This document shows positions 42,393-50,995 of a stretch of DNA of 64,000 bases, one piece after another (position 1 is the first letter of the stretch; every line of letters begins with the position of its first letter). Below the pieces are notes generated by a model that was not told where the DNA came from, did no database searches, and saw nothing but the letters and a program-made list of their open reading frames with translations. The stretch lies in assembly GCA_036676295.1 (NCBI GenBank), contig JAKFDE010000027.1:1-64000 (forward strand), read 5' to 3'. Source of the stretch: UBA4416 sp036676295 (GTDB lineage Bacteria > Bacteroidota > Bacteroidia > B-17B0 > Aurantibacillaceae). The position numbers were made by a program, and so were the translations under genes.

Positions 42393-43046
42393 TTAACCAG
42401 GCATGCGGTTTATTTGTTTCTCCATACTTTTCAGTTGAGAAACAATTTCTTCAGTTTTAGGTTTTAAATCTTTTGCTTTTTTGAAATGCTGTTTAGCAAT
42501 TTTGTATTGCATTCGTTGCGCTTCAATATTACATAATTGCAAATGAGCGGCTGCCAAGCTTTCTTTGTCAGGAATACCGGCTTTTACGGCTTCCATTAAG
42601 TGTAAACGCGCTTGTTTGGTATTTCCTTTTTTCAATTCGATAAATCCTAATTGCATTAAATTAGAACCTTCCATATCTCCAACGATCTTAGATTTGATCT
42701 TTAAGCTTTTGCGAATGTTCGCTTCTGCTTTTTCAAGATCATTACTAGCCATTGATAAATTACTTTGTAAAATATAATAGCCAGAACGAATTGGTTTAAA
42801 CAACAATCGTGGGAATTTAATTTTATTCATGTATTTCATCGCCAGATCTACATCGCCATCCTGTACAGCTTCTTGTACAATACGCATGGTACCCATCATG
42901 AAATATAATACCAAAGAAATGAAAGCAAAAATGTAACACAACCAGGCCGTAACAGCATCCCAATAAATGTGAGATAAAACGCCAATGATCACCAAAGCGA
43001 TGATAATTTCTAAACGGTGTAAAATGTAAAATCTTAAAAACTTCAT
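42393..43046 (-). CDS. Membrane-anchored TPR protein
   Basis: The 217-residue product has two N-terminal TM helices (~10-30, ~35-53). TPR-type helices follow: ILQSNLSMASNDLEKAEANIRKSLKI, LMQLGFIELKKGNTKQARLHLMEAV and AHLQLCNIEAQRMQYKIAKQHFKKAKDL. It acts as a scaffold of unknown partner on the cytoplasmic face. A -7 box TATCTTTG (minus strand, 43084-43091) precedes it. Confidence 0.8.
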   Translation of the reverse strand: MKFLRFYILHRLEIIIALVIIGVLSHIYWDAVTAWLCYIFAFISLVLYFMMGTMRIVQEAVQDGDVDLAMKYMNKIKFPRLLFKPIRSGYYILQSNLSMASNDLEKAEANIRKSLKIKSKIVGDMEGSNLMQLGFIELKKGNTKQARLHLMEAVKAGIPDKESLAAAHLQLCNIEAQRMQYKIAKQHFKKAKDLKPKTEEIVSQLKSMEKQINRMPG

Positions 43047-43083
43047 ATGTATTCTTTATTAAAAACGTAATCTATTAGGGCGT

Positions 43084-43091
43084 CAAAGATA
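43084..43091 (-). promoter_or_regulatory. -7 promoter element for the TPR gene
   Basis: Minus strand TATCTTTG matches TAnnTTTG, 37 nt before the start. Confidence 0.45.
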
Positions 43092-43130
43092 GTAGTTTTT
43101 ATGGTTTATAAATGAGTTTTTTACTAAAAC

Positions 43131-43158
43131 AAAAAGCCCCGCAAACGCAGGGCTTTTT
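43131..43158. terminator. Bidirectional terminator after ahcY
   Basis: AAAAAGCCC (43131-43139) pairs with GGGCTTTTT (43150-43158), with an inner GC/GC extension. Tracts on both sides suit either strand; it serves ahcY on the minus strand. Confidence 0.8.
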
Positions 43159-43178
43159 TATATGAAAACTAATTTAGA

Positions 43179-44498
43179 TTAATATCTGTAAGCGTCTCCT
43201 TTGAAAGGACCTTCTACTTTAACACCAATATAATCAGCTTGTTCTTTATTTAAAGTATCTAATTCAACACCAATTTTACCTAAGTGTAAACGAGCCACTT
43301 TCTCATCTAAAATTTTTGGTAACACGTATACTTTTTTCTCATAGGCAGCAGTGTTTGTCCATAATTCTAATTGAGCTAAAGTTTGGTTTGTAAATGAATT
43401 ACTCATTACAAAACTTGGATGACCTGTAGCGCAACCTAAGTTAACTAAACGACCTTCGGCTAAAACAATGATGTTTTTACCGTTGATTGTGTATTGATCA
43501 ACTTGTGGTTTGATAGTATCTTTAGTATTACCGTAATTTTTGTTTAACCAAGCCATATCAATTTCTGTATCGAAGTGACCAATGTTACAAACAATAGCAC
43601 CATGTTTCATTGATTCGAAATGACGACCAACGATAATGTCTTTATTACCAGTAGTAGTTACTAAGATATCTGCAATTTTAGCAGCATTATCCATTTTCAT
43701 TACCTGGTAACCGTCCATTGCAGCTTGTAAAGCACAAATTGGGTCAATTTCAGTAACAATTACACGCACACCTTGAGATGATAATGATTGTGCTGAACCT
43801 TTTCCAACATCACCGTAACCGGCAACAACAGCAATTTTACCAGCCATCATAACATCAGTTGCACGACGAATCGCATCAACTAATGATTCACGACAACCGT
43901 ATTTGTTATCAAATTTAGATTTAGTAACTGAATCGTTAACGTTGATAGCAGGTAACAATAACGTACCGTTTTTCATACGCTCATACAAACGGTGAACACC
44001 AGTTGTCGTTTCTTCAGATAAACCTTTGATACCAGCAGCTAACTCAGGGTATTGATCAAATACCAAGTTTGTTAAATCACCACCGTCATCTAAGATCATA
44101 TTTAAAGGTTTGCGCTCTTCGCCAAACCATAATGTTTGTTCAATACACCAGTCAAACTCTTCAGCAGTCATACCTTTCCAAGCATACACCTGAATTCCGG
44201 CAGCAGCAATTGCAGCAGCAGCATGATCCTGAGTTGAGAAGATATTACAAGAAGACCAAGTAACTTCTGCGCCTAAAGCAGTTAATGTTTCAATTAACAC
44301 AGCCGTTTGAATGGTCATGTGTAAACAACCTGCAATACGAGCTCCTTTTAATGGCTGAGAAGCACCATATTCAGCACGAAGCGCCATTAATCCTGGCATT
44401 TCTTCTTCTGCTAATTTAATTTCTTTGCGACCCCATTCTGCTAATGAGATGTCTTTTACTTTGTACGCTAAGTACTTTCCTGTTGCTACTTCTGACAT
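43179..44498 (-). CDS. ahcY: S-adenosylhomocysteine hydrolase
   Basis: The 439-residue enzyme has the NAD-binding motif VVAGYGDVGKGSAQSL (signature 2), SSCNIFSTQDHAAAAIAAAG (signature 1), SVTKSKFDNKYG with the catalytic Lys/Asp, and the C-terminal KGDAYRY that reaches the neighbouring NAD site. It splits SAH into adenosine and homocysteine, relieving methyltransferases. It is monocistronic, with one of the best promoters of the window. I see no SAH riboswitch in its 98-nt upstream region. Confidence 0.98.
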   Translation of the reverse strand: MSEVATGKYLAYKVKDISLAEWGRKEIKLAEEEMPGLMALRAEYGASQPLKGARIAGCLHMTIQTAVLIETLTALGAEVTWSSCNIFSTQDHAAAAIAAAGIQVYAWKGMTAEEFDWCIEQTLWFGEERKPLNMILDDGGDLTNLVFDQYPELAAGIKGLSEETTTGVHRLYERMKNGTLLLPAINVNDSVTKSKFDNKYGCRESLVDAIRRATDVMMAGKIAVVAGYGDVGKGSAQSLSSQGVRVIVTEIDPICALQAAMDGYQVMKMDNAAKIADILVTTTGNKDIIVGRHFESMKHGAIVCNIGHFDTEIDMAWLNKNYGNTKDTIKPQVDQYTINGKNIIVLAEGRLVNLGCATGHPSFVMSNSFTNQTLAQLELWTNTAAYEKKVYVLPKILDEKVARLHLGKIGVELDTLNKEQADYIGVKVEGPFKGDAYRY

Positions 44499-44539
44499 GT
44501 TATTTTGTTAATTAAAATTTTTTATTTCTTATGAATATG

Positions 44540-44570
44540 CAAAGATAAGACATAAGTTTGTAACACTCAA
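44540..44570 (-). promoter_or_regulatory. Promoter for ahcY
   Basis: On the minus strand TTG (plus 44568-44570), a 20-nt spacer, then TATCTTTG (plus 44540-44547). This fits the Bacteroidota consensus. Confidence 0.7.
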
Positions 44571-44596
44571 ACAATTATATTGTTTTGTAATTCACT

Positions 44597-45175
44597 GTGA
44601 TAGAGGTTATTAACATAAACAAGGGCTTATTTTTCGGGATTTTAAACCTGAATGAGTTCTCTATTGAATATAAGCTCAGTTCTAAAAGAGAAATTGAATC
44701 TAAAGGAAAAGAGTTTCTTATCAGATCTCTTTTAAATGATAATGCTGAGGTGTGTTACGATGATAAAGGAAAACCTCATTTAGTAAACGATCCCAGACAG
44801 ATTTCTATATCCCACTCTCATGATAAATTAGCTGTTATTGTGAATGAGTTTGAACCAACCGGTATTGATATTGAATTAATACGTGATAAGGTTTTAAAAA
44901 TTAAACATAAATTTTTAACAGAATCAGAATTACTGGAAGCTAATGAGGATGTGGAAAAATTATTGATCTATTGGGCTGCTAAAGAAACATTGTATAAAAT
45001 TTATGGTTTAAAAGAAGTAGATTTTATTAAAAATTTATTGGTAAAGCCATTTTCAAAACATAACTTGGGAACTATTATTGGCTGTATCAATATGCCTGAA
45101 TTTAAAGAGTCTTTTGAATTGAATTATCAGATTCTTGAAAATTATGTACTGGTTTATGCTTTAAAAAAATTGTAA
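44597..45175 (+). CDS. 4'-phosphopantetheinyl transferase (Sfp-type)
   Basis: The 192-residue product has the Sfp-family motifs ISHSHDKLAV (~70-79), GIDIE (89-93, Mg-binding Asp/Glu) and WAAKETLYK (126-134, with Glu and Lys). It transfers the phosphopantetheine arm to carrier proteins. The start is GTG 44597. The next gene begins the base after its stop, so it heads a three-gene operon with a GGGP synthase and a TenI-like gene. Its carrier protein is not nearby. Confidence 0.92.
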   Translation: MIEVININKGLFFGILNLNEFSIEYKLSSKREIESKGKEFLIRSLLNDNAEVCYDDKGKPHLVNDPRQISISHSHDKLAVIVNEFEPTGIDIELIRDKVLKIKHKFLTESELLEANEDVEKLLIYWAAKETLYKIYGLKEVDFIKNLLVKPFSKHNLGTIIGCINMPEFKESFELNYQILENYVLVYALKKL

Positions 45176-45865
45176 TTGTTACAAAAAACAAAACATACTA
45201 AACTCATTATTTTAATTGATCCGGATAAATACAATCCAGATGTAGTTGATATGGCTAACAACTGCAATGTATCTTATATTTTTGTAGGAGGAAGCGGCCT
45301 CAAAAAAAACAATTTTGAGAAAACCATTAAAGCGATTAAAAACAAAACAAACATTCCAGTTATTATTTTTCCGGGAGATGAAACACAAATCTCTAAACAT
45401 GCCAATGGTCTGTTAATATTATCTCTCCTATCAGGCAGAAACGCCGATTATTTAATAGGCAAACATGTGATCGCTGCCTCAAAAATAAAAGCATCAAACT
45501 TAAAGGTGATACCTACCGGTTATATTTTAGTAGATGGCGGAAAAATATCCACCACACAAAAAATAACAAAGACTAAATCCTTATCTAATAAAAAAGAAAT
45601 TGTGGATACTGCCATTGCCGGTGAATTATTAGGTAAACAACTCATTTATTTAGAAGCTGGCAGTGGTGCAAAGAAAAATTTAAATGCTGCGCTAATCAAA
45701 AGCGTCAAAAAAAACATTTCCATTCCTTTAATTGTAGGTGGCGGGATTGATAGTGTTGCTAAAGCAAAATCCGTTTTAACTTCCTACCCAGATTACATTG
45801 TTATTGGAAATGCTTTAGAGAAAAATCCAAATTTATTATTCGAATTAAACGCCTTATTTGTATGA
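45176..45865 (+). CDS. Geranylgeranylglyceryl phosphate synthase family (GGGPS/PcrB)
   Basis: The 229-residue TIM barrel has LIDPDKYNPD near the N-terminus, IFVGGSGLKKNNFEKTIKAIK, IIFPGDETQIS, LISLLSGRNADYLIG-like residues, YLEAGSGA and IVGGGIDSVAKA, the phosphate-binding end. The family joins glycerol-1-phosphate to a polyprenyl diphosphate, the first step of archaeal ether lipids, and Bacteroidota carry their own subgroup. Start is TTG 45176, contiguous with the previous stop. Its end overlaps the next gene by 4 bp (ATGA). Confidence 0.92.
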   Translation: MLQKTKHTKLIILIDPDKYNPDVVDMANNCNVSYIFVGGSGLKKNNFEKTIKAIKNKTNIPVIIFPGDETQISKHANGLLILSLLSGRNADYLIGKHVIAASKIKASNLKVIPTGYILVDGGKISTTQKITKTKSLSNKKEIVDTAIAGELLGKQLIYLEAGSGAKKNLNAALIKSVKKNISIPLIVGGGIDSVAKAKSVLTSYPDYIVIGNALEKNPNLLFELNALFV

Positions 45866-46494
45866 AGTTAGTTGTTATTACAGAATCAAAAAAAATTGAC
45901 AATGAAATTGCTGCTGTCATTCAAATGTTTGAAGCAGGCCTCGAAACCTTACACGTTCGTAAAAACAGAATGTCGACCAAAGAATTGGATGAATATATTA
46001 ATGAGATTCCTAAACATTTCCATAACCGCATCATTATTCATTCACACCATCGTTTGGCTTTAAAATATGATCTAAAAGGGTTTCATTTTACTGCCACCCA
46101 TTTAAAACAAAAATTTCGTTTATGGTGGAACACCAAAATGATCTATTTAAGAAAACCACATTTAATAAAAACGATCTCATACAAACGTATTAATGAAGTT
46201 TACCTTGATCAAAAAGTAGAAACCGATTATTGTTTTTTAGGCACCATGTTTCATAACATTACCGGCGAGCTATACAGTGGTTTTTATCCGGAAACAGTGG
46301 AAGCTGTGATCAAAAAATCGGGCAAAAAAATATATGCCAGAGGTGGTGTTAACGAAAAAAGTGTAGAACTAGCCTATAAACTTGGCTTTCATGGCATTGC
46401 ATTATATGGTCACTTATGGAAAAGTACGTCGCCTTTTACTAAGTATTTAGAATTTGTAAGGTATTGCAAAGAGAAAAATATTCCTATTGAATAA
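45862..46494 (+). CDS. Thiamine-phosphate-synthase-like (TenI/ThiE family)
   Basis: The 210-residue TIM-barrel protein opens KLVVITESKKIDNEIAAVIQMFEAGLETLHVRKN, where the HVRK motif replaces the QLR-K of ThiE. IIIHSHHRLALKYDLKGFHF follows. The GPVF-TxTK loop of ThiE is replaced by FLGTMFHNITGE without the conserved Lys, so it is more like TenI (thiazole tautomerase) or a divergent paralogue. ARGGVNEKSVELAYKLGFHGIALYGHLW ends the barrel. It overlaps the GGGPS gene by 4 bp, so the two are translationally coupled. Confidence 0.82.
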   Translation: MKLVVITESKKIDNEIAAVIQMFEAGLETLHVRKNRMSTKELDEYINEIPKHFHNRIIIHSHHRLALKYDLKGFHFTATHLKQKFRLWWNTKMIYLRKPHLIKTISYKRINEVYLDQKVETDYCFLGTMFHNITGELYSGFYPETVEAVIKKSGKKIYARGGVNEKSVELAYKLGFHGIALYGHLWKSTSPFTKYLEFVRYCKEKNIPIE

Positions 46495-46517
46495 TTTTTT
46501 ATTAGCAAATAATTAAG

Positions 46518-47108
46518 ATGAGACGTCCAAAACTTTCGAATGAATACCGAAATAAAATTCTTCAACAAATTGATAAGAACAATCAATATGAAGAAAGAAA
46601 ACGCAAACTTTACAATAAGATTTACAGAAAGAGTTTTATTTTTATTGGAGCCTGGGCAATACGTATAATTTATTTTACTCTTTTCATTGTTGTTGCCCTC
46701 ACATATCATAATTCTAAAGACTATAGAAAAGAACTACTTTTAGAAAAAAAAGCAGAAACTATAAGCGTTGTTTCTAAACTGGGCTTACAATCTTTAACCA
46801 CATTATATTTAGAAACAAATGAAGGGGCTTACTCTTCCAATATTGGAGATATATTCTTACCCCCATTAAACAAAAATGATACAATTATTATTGAAAGGAA
46901 TATTTATAATAAACCAATCTCTTTTTCAAAAGAAGGATGGAATGTGAAATATAACATAGATGCTAATTTTGTATTATACTACATCATTCTTTTCTTAACC
47001 TTTATCTCATTCTTTTTCAATAATGGATTAGATCCTTTTACAACCAAAATATTGTATTTGTGCTATGCAATTGATATCATCACTATTGCAATCTTTTTTG
47101 CCTTTTAA
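46518..47108 (+). CDS. Small membrane protein of unknown function
   Basis: The 196-residue product has a basic N-terminus (MRRPKLSNEYRNK) and about three TM helices: ~40-62, ~152-168 and ~176-196. A ~75-residue soluble segment lies between the first two. No family is recognised. It follows the TenI-like gene by 23 nt and may be the last gene of that operon. Confidence 0.68.
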   Translation: MRRPKLSNEYRNKILQQIDKNNQYEERKRKLYNKIYRKSFIFIGAWAIRIIYFTLFIVVALTYHNSKDYRKELLLEKKAETISVVSKLGLQSLTTLYLETNEGAYSSNIGDIFLPPLNKNDTIIIERNIYNKPISFSKEGWNVKYNIDANFVLYYIILFLTFISFFFNNGLDPFTTKILYLCYAIDIITIAIFFAF

Positions 47109-47110
47109 TA

Positions 47111-47878
47111 TTATTTAATAAATTCCATCACACAATTAAAAAATGTTTCCGGTTGTTCGGCATGCACCCAATGGCCGCTATTAGCAATGGTTTTTAATTG
47201 ATAGTTTGGAAAATGATTTTCTATAGCTGGTAAATCAGAATCCAACACATAATTGGATTTTTCGCCACGAACAAATAAACATGTGACATTACTTGAACCA
47301 TCAGGAATGGTAACGCCAACATTATCGTATTCTTTGGTAATGGTTTCTAAATTAAAACGCCAGGCCATTTGTTTAGTTTCATCTTCGCGCCAGTAAATAT
47401 TTTTCAACAAAAATTGTTTGGTGCCAAAATCAGAAATGTATTCGCTTAAAACAGCTTCGGCATCTTTGCGGGTATTGATGTCTGAAAAATCAACAGCGTT
47501 TAACGCCTTTAATACCGCATCATGATGTGGTTCATACGCTTTTGGGGCAATATCGGCCACAATGATTTTTTCGGCAATCCCAGAAAATAAAAGTTCAAAA
47601 AACATCACGGTTTTTCCACCCATGCTATGTCCTAATAAAATGGGATTGTGTAATTGGTGAGTTTCAATAAACTCTTTCAGATCTTCGGCCATAGCCTGAT
47701 AAGTCCAAACTGAACTATGTGGCGATAATCCATGGTTTCGCTGATCTATTGTAAATACACGGAATCCACTTTCAGCAAAACGTTTAGCTAAACTGTTCCA
47801 ATTATCGCTTTGTCCGAATAAGCCATGTAATATAATTAAAGGTTGCCCTGTTCCAAATTCTCTGTATGCTAGTTTCAT
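47111..47878 (-). CDS. Alpha/beta-hydrolase (YbfF-like esterase)
   Basis: The 255-residue protein is a complete hydrolase fold. LHGLFGQSDNW forms the oxyanion loop, the nucleophile Ser85 is in GHSMGG, VADIAPKAYEPH is the usual YbfF/BphD-type segment, and His lies in ANSGHWVHAEQP. An ester of small acids or CoA thioester is a plausible substrate. It converges with the previous gene with only 2 nt between the stops. Confidence 0.9.
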   Translation of the reverse strand: MKLAYREFGTGQPLIILHGLFGQSDNWNSLAKRFAESGFRVFTIDQRNHGLSPHSSVWTYQAMAEDLKEFIETHQLHNPILLGHSMGGKTVMFFELLFSGIAEKIIVADIAPKAYEPHHDAVLKALNAVDFSDINTRKDAEAVLSEYISDFGTKQFLLKNIYWREDETKQMAWRFNLETITKEYDNVGVTIPDGSSNVTCLFVRGEKSNYVLDSDLPAIENHFPNYQLKTIANSGHWVHAEQPETFFNCVMEFIK

Positions 47879-47951
47879 AATTTAGCTATTAGTTTTTAGA
47901 GTTAAGTTGTTGGATATTCAAACAAAAAACTTTCCTCAAACAACCTTGTTT

Positions 47952-49217
47952 TTAGTCTTCAATTTTTAAAATCAATTTGCGTAATAAATTCATGGCTGCA
48001 TTAGCCGTCATTTGAATATTGCGCAATCGGTTATCTCCAAACAAAAAATGTTTAGCTATAACTCTATCATGATGAGCAACGGCTATCCAAATTGTACCTA
48101 CCGGTTTTTCAGGTGTGCCACCAGCCGGGCCTGCAATGCCTGATACTGCAATAGCCACATCTGCTTTAAATACATTGATGGTTTCTTTCACCATAGCAGT
48201 CACACATTCCTTACTTACGGCACCATGTTTTTCAAAAACAACATTATCTACTTTTAATAAATTATGTTTAAACTCGTTATGATAAGGCACGGTGCATCCA
48301 TTGTAATATTCTGAACTTCCGGCAACACTGGTTATTAAATGCGAAATATAACCACCGGTGCAACTTTCTGCCAAAGCTAATTTGAGTTTTTTTTCTTTTA
48401 AAAGTTCACCTAATATCTCTTCTAATTTAGGTTGCTCTTTACCGTACTCCTCATAACCATAAATAAATTTTTCGATGGTAGGTTTGATCTTTTCAAGCTC
48501 ACCGTCAATTTTATTTTTAAGTTCTAGTTCATTAAACCCTTTGCCACTCAATCGTAAGCGTACCATACCGGGTGAAGGTAAATAAGCCAATCCAATTTCT
48601 TTTTCTGCTAAAGCATCTTCCCAATCGCTGATCATTTCTGCTAAAATGCTCTCACCTACTCCTTGTGTCAGGATCGTTTTATGATAAATAAATGGTAATT
48701 TAAATCGTTTTTTAATTTCCGGGATCACATCATTACTGACCATTGCCTGCATTTCATAAGGTACTCCGGGCATTGATACAAAAATGGTATTATTTTTTTC
48801 CATCCACATACCGGGAGCTGTGCCATTTTTGTTTCTGATCACCAAACAACCTTTAGGTACCTCTGCTTGTTTTTTATTGATCTCCGTAACTTCTCTGTTG
48901 CGTTTAATAAAAAATGAAGACACATCAATAAGTACATTTTCATCCGTAACAAGCTCTGTTTCAAAAAAATCGCAAAAAGTTTTCTTTGTAATATCATCTT
49001 TAGTTGGCCCTAAGCCTCCCGTTATCAAAACAATGTCAGCTCGCTTACTTGCATCATCAAAGGCTTTTAAAATAGCTTCTCTTTCATCTGCCACAGAACT
49101 CATGTGAACAACGCTCACTCCAATTATATTTAATTGTTGAGCCATCCAAACAGCATTGGTGTTAGTAATTTGACCTATTAAAATTTCGTTACCAATTGTT
49201 AAAAGTTCTGCGTTCAT
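47952..49217 (-). CDS. cinA: CinA, nicotinamide-nucleotide amidohydrolase / COG1058
   Basis: The 421-residue protein has two domains. The N-terminal MoCF/COG1058 domain has TIGNEILIGQITNTNAVWMA, ITGGLGPTKDDITK and VSMPGVPYEMQAMV; the C-terminal CinA domain has LALAESCTGGYISHLITSVAGSS and AIAVSGIAGPAGGTPEKPVGTIWIAV. CinA cleaves damaged NMN (NMN deamidase) and an ADP-ribose-type substrate. It is also induced with competence in Gram-positives. It is divergent from the DUF4197 genes. Confidence 0.96.
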   Translation of the reverse strand: MNAELLTIGNEILIGQITNTNAVWMAQQLNIIGVSVVHMSSVADEREAILKAFDDASKRADIVLITGGLGPTKDDITKKTFCDFFETELVTDENVLIDVSSFFIKRNREVTEINKKQAEVPKGCLVIRNKNGTAPGMWMEKNNTIFVSMPGVPYEMQAMVSNDVIPEIKKRFKLPFIYHKTILTQGVGESILAEMISDWEDALAEKEIGLAYLPSPGMVRLRLSGKGFNELELKNKIDGELEKIKPTIEKFIYGYEEYGKEQPKLEEILGELLKEKKLKLALAESCTGGYISHLITSVAGSSEYYNGCTVPYHNEFKHNLLKVDNVVFEKHGAVSKECVTAMVKETINVFKADVAIAVSGIAGPAGGTPEKPVGTIWIAVAHHDRVIAKHFLFGDNRLRNIQMTANAAMNLLRKLILKIED

Positions 49218-49230
49218 TATAAAGCGGCTT

Positions 49231-49238
49231 TATATTTG
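49231..49238 (+). promoter_or_regulatory. -7 promoter element TATATTTG
   Basis: Full match to TAnnTTTG, 47 nt before the first DUF4197 gene and in the divergent region with cinA. Confidence 0.5.
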
Positions 49239-49285
49239 TTTAACTTTAAAAGCGTAAAATTACATTAACTCTAGAGTAAATCGTT

Positions 49286-50023
49286 ATGAAAAAGTATATT
49301 TTTATATTAGGAATTTCAACAGTTTTTATAACCGGCTGCGACCCTAAAACAACCCAAGCCATACTTAATAGTACTAACGATATTATCAATTCTGCAGGAT
49401 CAACTACTCCTAGTTTAACCAACGATGAAGTGATCAAAGGGTTGAAAGAAGCTTTATCTGTAGGCACCAATAACTCAACAGCTTTGACATCAAAATTAGA
49501 TGGTTTTAATAAAAACCCGTTGATCTTTATTCCCTGGCCAAAAGAAGCGCAGGCCATGAAAGATAAATTGATCCAGTTAGGTTTCCAGCAACAAGTTACT
49601 AATTTTGAAACATCATTAAACCGGGCTGCCGAAGAAGCTACTAAAGAAGCGGCTCCTATTTTCATTGATGCTATTTCACAAATGACCATTAGCGATGGTT
49701 TTGCTATTTTAAATGGCAATGATACTGCCGCTACCCATTATTTAAGAGAAAAAACGTATAATCCACTAAAAGAAAAATTTTCGCCGGTGGTTTCAAATGC
49801 GATCAGTAAAGTAAAAGTGACTTCATATTGGACACCATTAGCAAATACCTATAATTTAATTCCCGGAGTAAAAAAACAAAATCCTGATCTGAATGCTTAT
49901 GTAACCAATAAAGCCATCAATGGATTAATGACCCTTATTTCGCAAGAAGAAACAAAGATCAGAAAAGACCCTATGGCTCGTGTTACCGATATTTTGAAAA
50001 AAGTATTTGGTGCAAAAAAATAA
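49286..50023 (+). CDS. DUF4197 lipoprotein (paralogue 1)
   Basis: The 245-residue product has a lipoprotein signal with lipobox ITGC (Cys18). The DUF4197 domain follows: SLTNDEVIKGLKEALSVGTNNS, ILIPWP-like residues (LIFIPWPKEA), FETSLNRAAEEA, DGFAILNGNDTAATHYLREKT and VKVTSYWTPLANTYN. The family is periplasmic and of unknown function. It is followed 29 nt later by a close paralogue, so the pair is a tandem duplication. Confidence 0.92.
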   Translation: MKKYIFILGISTVFITGCDPKTTQAILNSTNDIINSAGSTTPSLTNDEVIKGLKEALSVGTNNSTALTSKLDGFNKNPLIFIPWPKEAQAMKDKLIQLGFQQQVTNFETSLNRAAEEATKEAAPIFIDAISQMTISDGFAILNGNDTAATHYLREKTYNPLKEKFSPVVSNAISKVKVTSYWTPLANTYNLIPGVKKQNPDLNAYVTNKAINGLMTLISQEETKIRKDPMARVTDILKKVFGAKK

Positions 50024-50052
50024 ATTATCAATAACTAAAAAAGAAACAACGT

Positions 50053-50850
50053 ATGAACTCAAAATTTTTAATCTCCCTTTCGATTATCTGTGTAGCTTCT
50101 CTGGGTAAAGCACAAACTTTAAATGATGTTTGGAACACCTCCAAAGATGCCGCTAAAGATGCTGTGAAAACAGCAAGTACTAATGCTGTAAACTCTGTAA
50201 CAGGCGTATTGAGTAGCTCTACTACACCAACAACCCCATCATTAACTAATGATGAAGTGATTAAAGGATTAAAAGAAGCGTTAAGTGTAGGGACTAATAA
50301 CTCATCAGCAATGGCGGCTAAAGCTGACGGCTATTTAAAAAACCCAAAACTATTTATTCCTTGGCCTGCAGAGGCAAAAGACATGCGAGCAAAATTGATC
50401 AAAATGGGAATGCAGAAAAAAGTAACAGAGTTCGAGACTTCTTTAAACAGAGCGGCAGAAGAAGCAGCTAAAAAAGCAGCGCCTATCTTTTTAGATGCAA
50501 TTACCGGAATGAGTATTGGTGATGGTTTTGCTATTTTAAATGGTGCCGATTCAGCAGCTACACATTATTTAAGAGAAAAAACTTTTAGTCCTTTAAAAGC
50601 TCAGTTTTTGCCTGTGGTAAAAGAAGCTATTAATAAAGTGAAAGTGACCAGCTATTGGACTCCTTTAGCAACTGCTTACAATAAGTTACCGGGAGTAAAA
50701 AAACAAAATCCTGATTTGAATGATTATGTATGTACTAAAGCAGCAAATGGTTTAATGCTTTTGATTTTAGAAGAAGAAGCTAAGATCAGAAAAGACCCTA
50801 TGGCCCGTGTAACAGATCTTTTAAAAAAGGTATTCGGGTTTAAAAAATAA
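50053..50850 (+). CDS. DUF4197 exported protein (paralogue 2)
   Basis: The 265-residue product repeats the whole DUF4197 domain with most residues identical to its neighbour (SLTNDEVIKGLKEALSVGTNNSSA; RKDPMARVTDLLKKVFG). Unlike paralogue 1 it has a signal peptidase I-type signal (SLGKA-Q) with no lipobox, and an extra Ala/Lys-rich stretch (~25-55). It should therefore be soluble in the periplasm or secreted, whereas its twin is lipid-anchored. Confidence 0.92.
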   Translation: MNSKFLISLSIICVASLGKAQTLNDVWNTSKDAAKDAVKTASTNAVNSVTGVLSSSTTPTTPSLTNDEVIKGLKEALSVGTNNSSAMAAKADGYLKNPKLFIPWPAEAKDMRAKLIKMGMQKKVTEFETSLNRAAEEAAKKAAPIFLDAITGMSIGDGFAILNGADSAATHYLREKTFSPLKAQFLPVVKEAINKVKVTSYWTPLATAYNKLPGVKKQNPDLNDYVCTKAANGLMLLILEEEAKIRKDPMARVTDLLKKVFGFKK

Positions 50851-50867
50851 TCGAGCTATCTAATTTT

Positions 50868-50902
50868 AAAAGCCATCCTCTTATCCGGGATGGCTTTTTT
50901 TA
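50868..50902 (+). terminator. Intrinsic terminator after the DUF4197 pair
   Basis: AAAGCCATCC (50869-50878) pairs with GGATGGCTTT (50888-50897) followed by TTTTTAT. Confidence 0.85.
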
Positions 50903-50995
50903 TAAAATGTAATACAACGTAAAATCTTATAAAATAGTATCTTAAACAGCTTTATTGTGAAAAATAAATAATTCAATAGATAAAGTATTATTATT

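Noticed and set aside
42100..42396. 98-codon plus-strand frame after the HD gene
   Set aside because: It lies wholly in a dispersed repeat and runs through a terminator; composition (serine-, lysine- and arginine-rich) shows no protein character.
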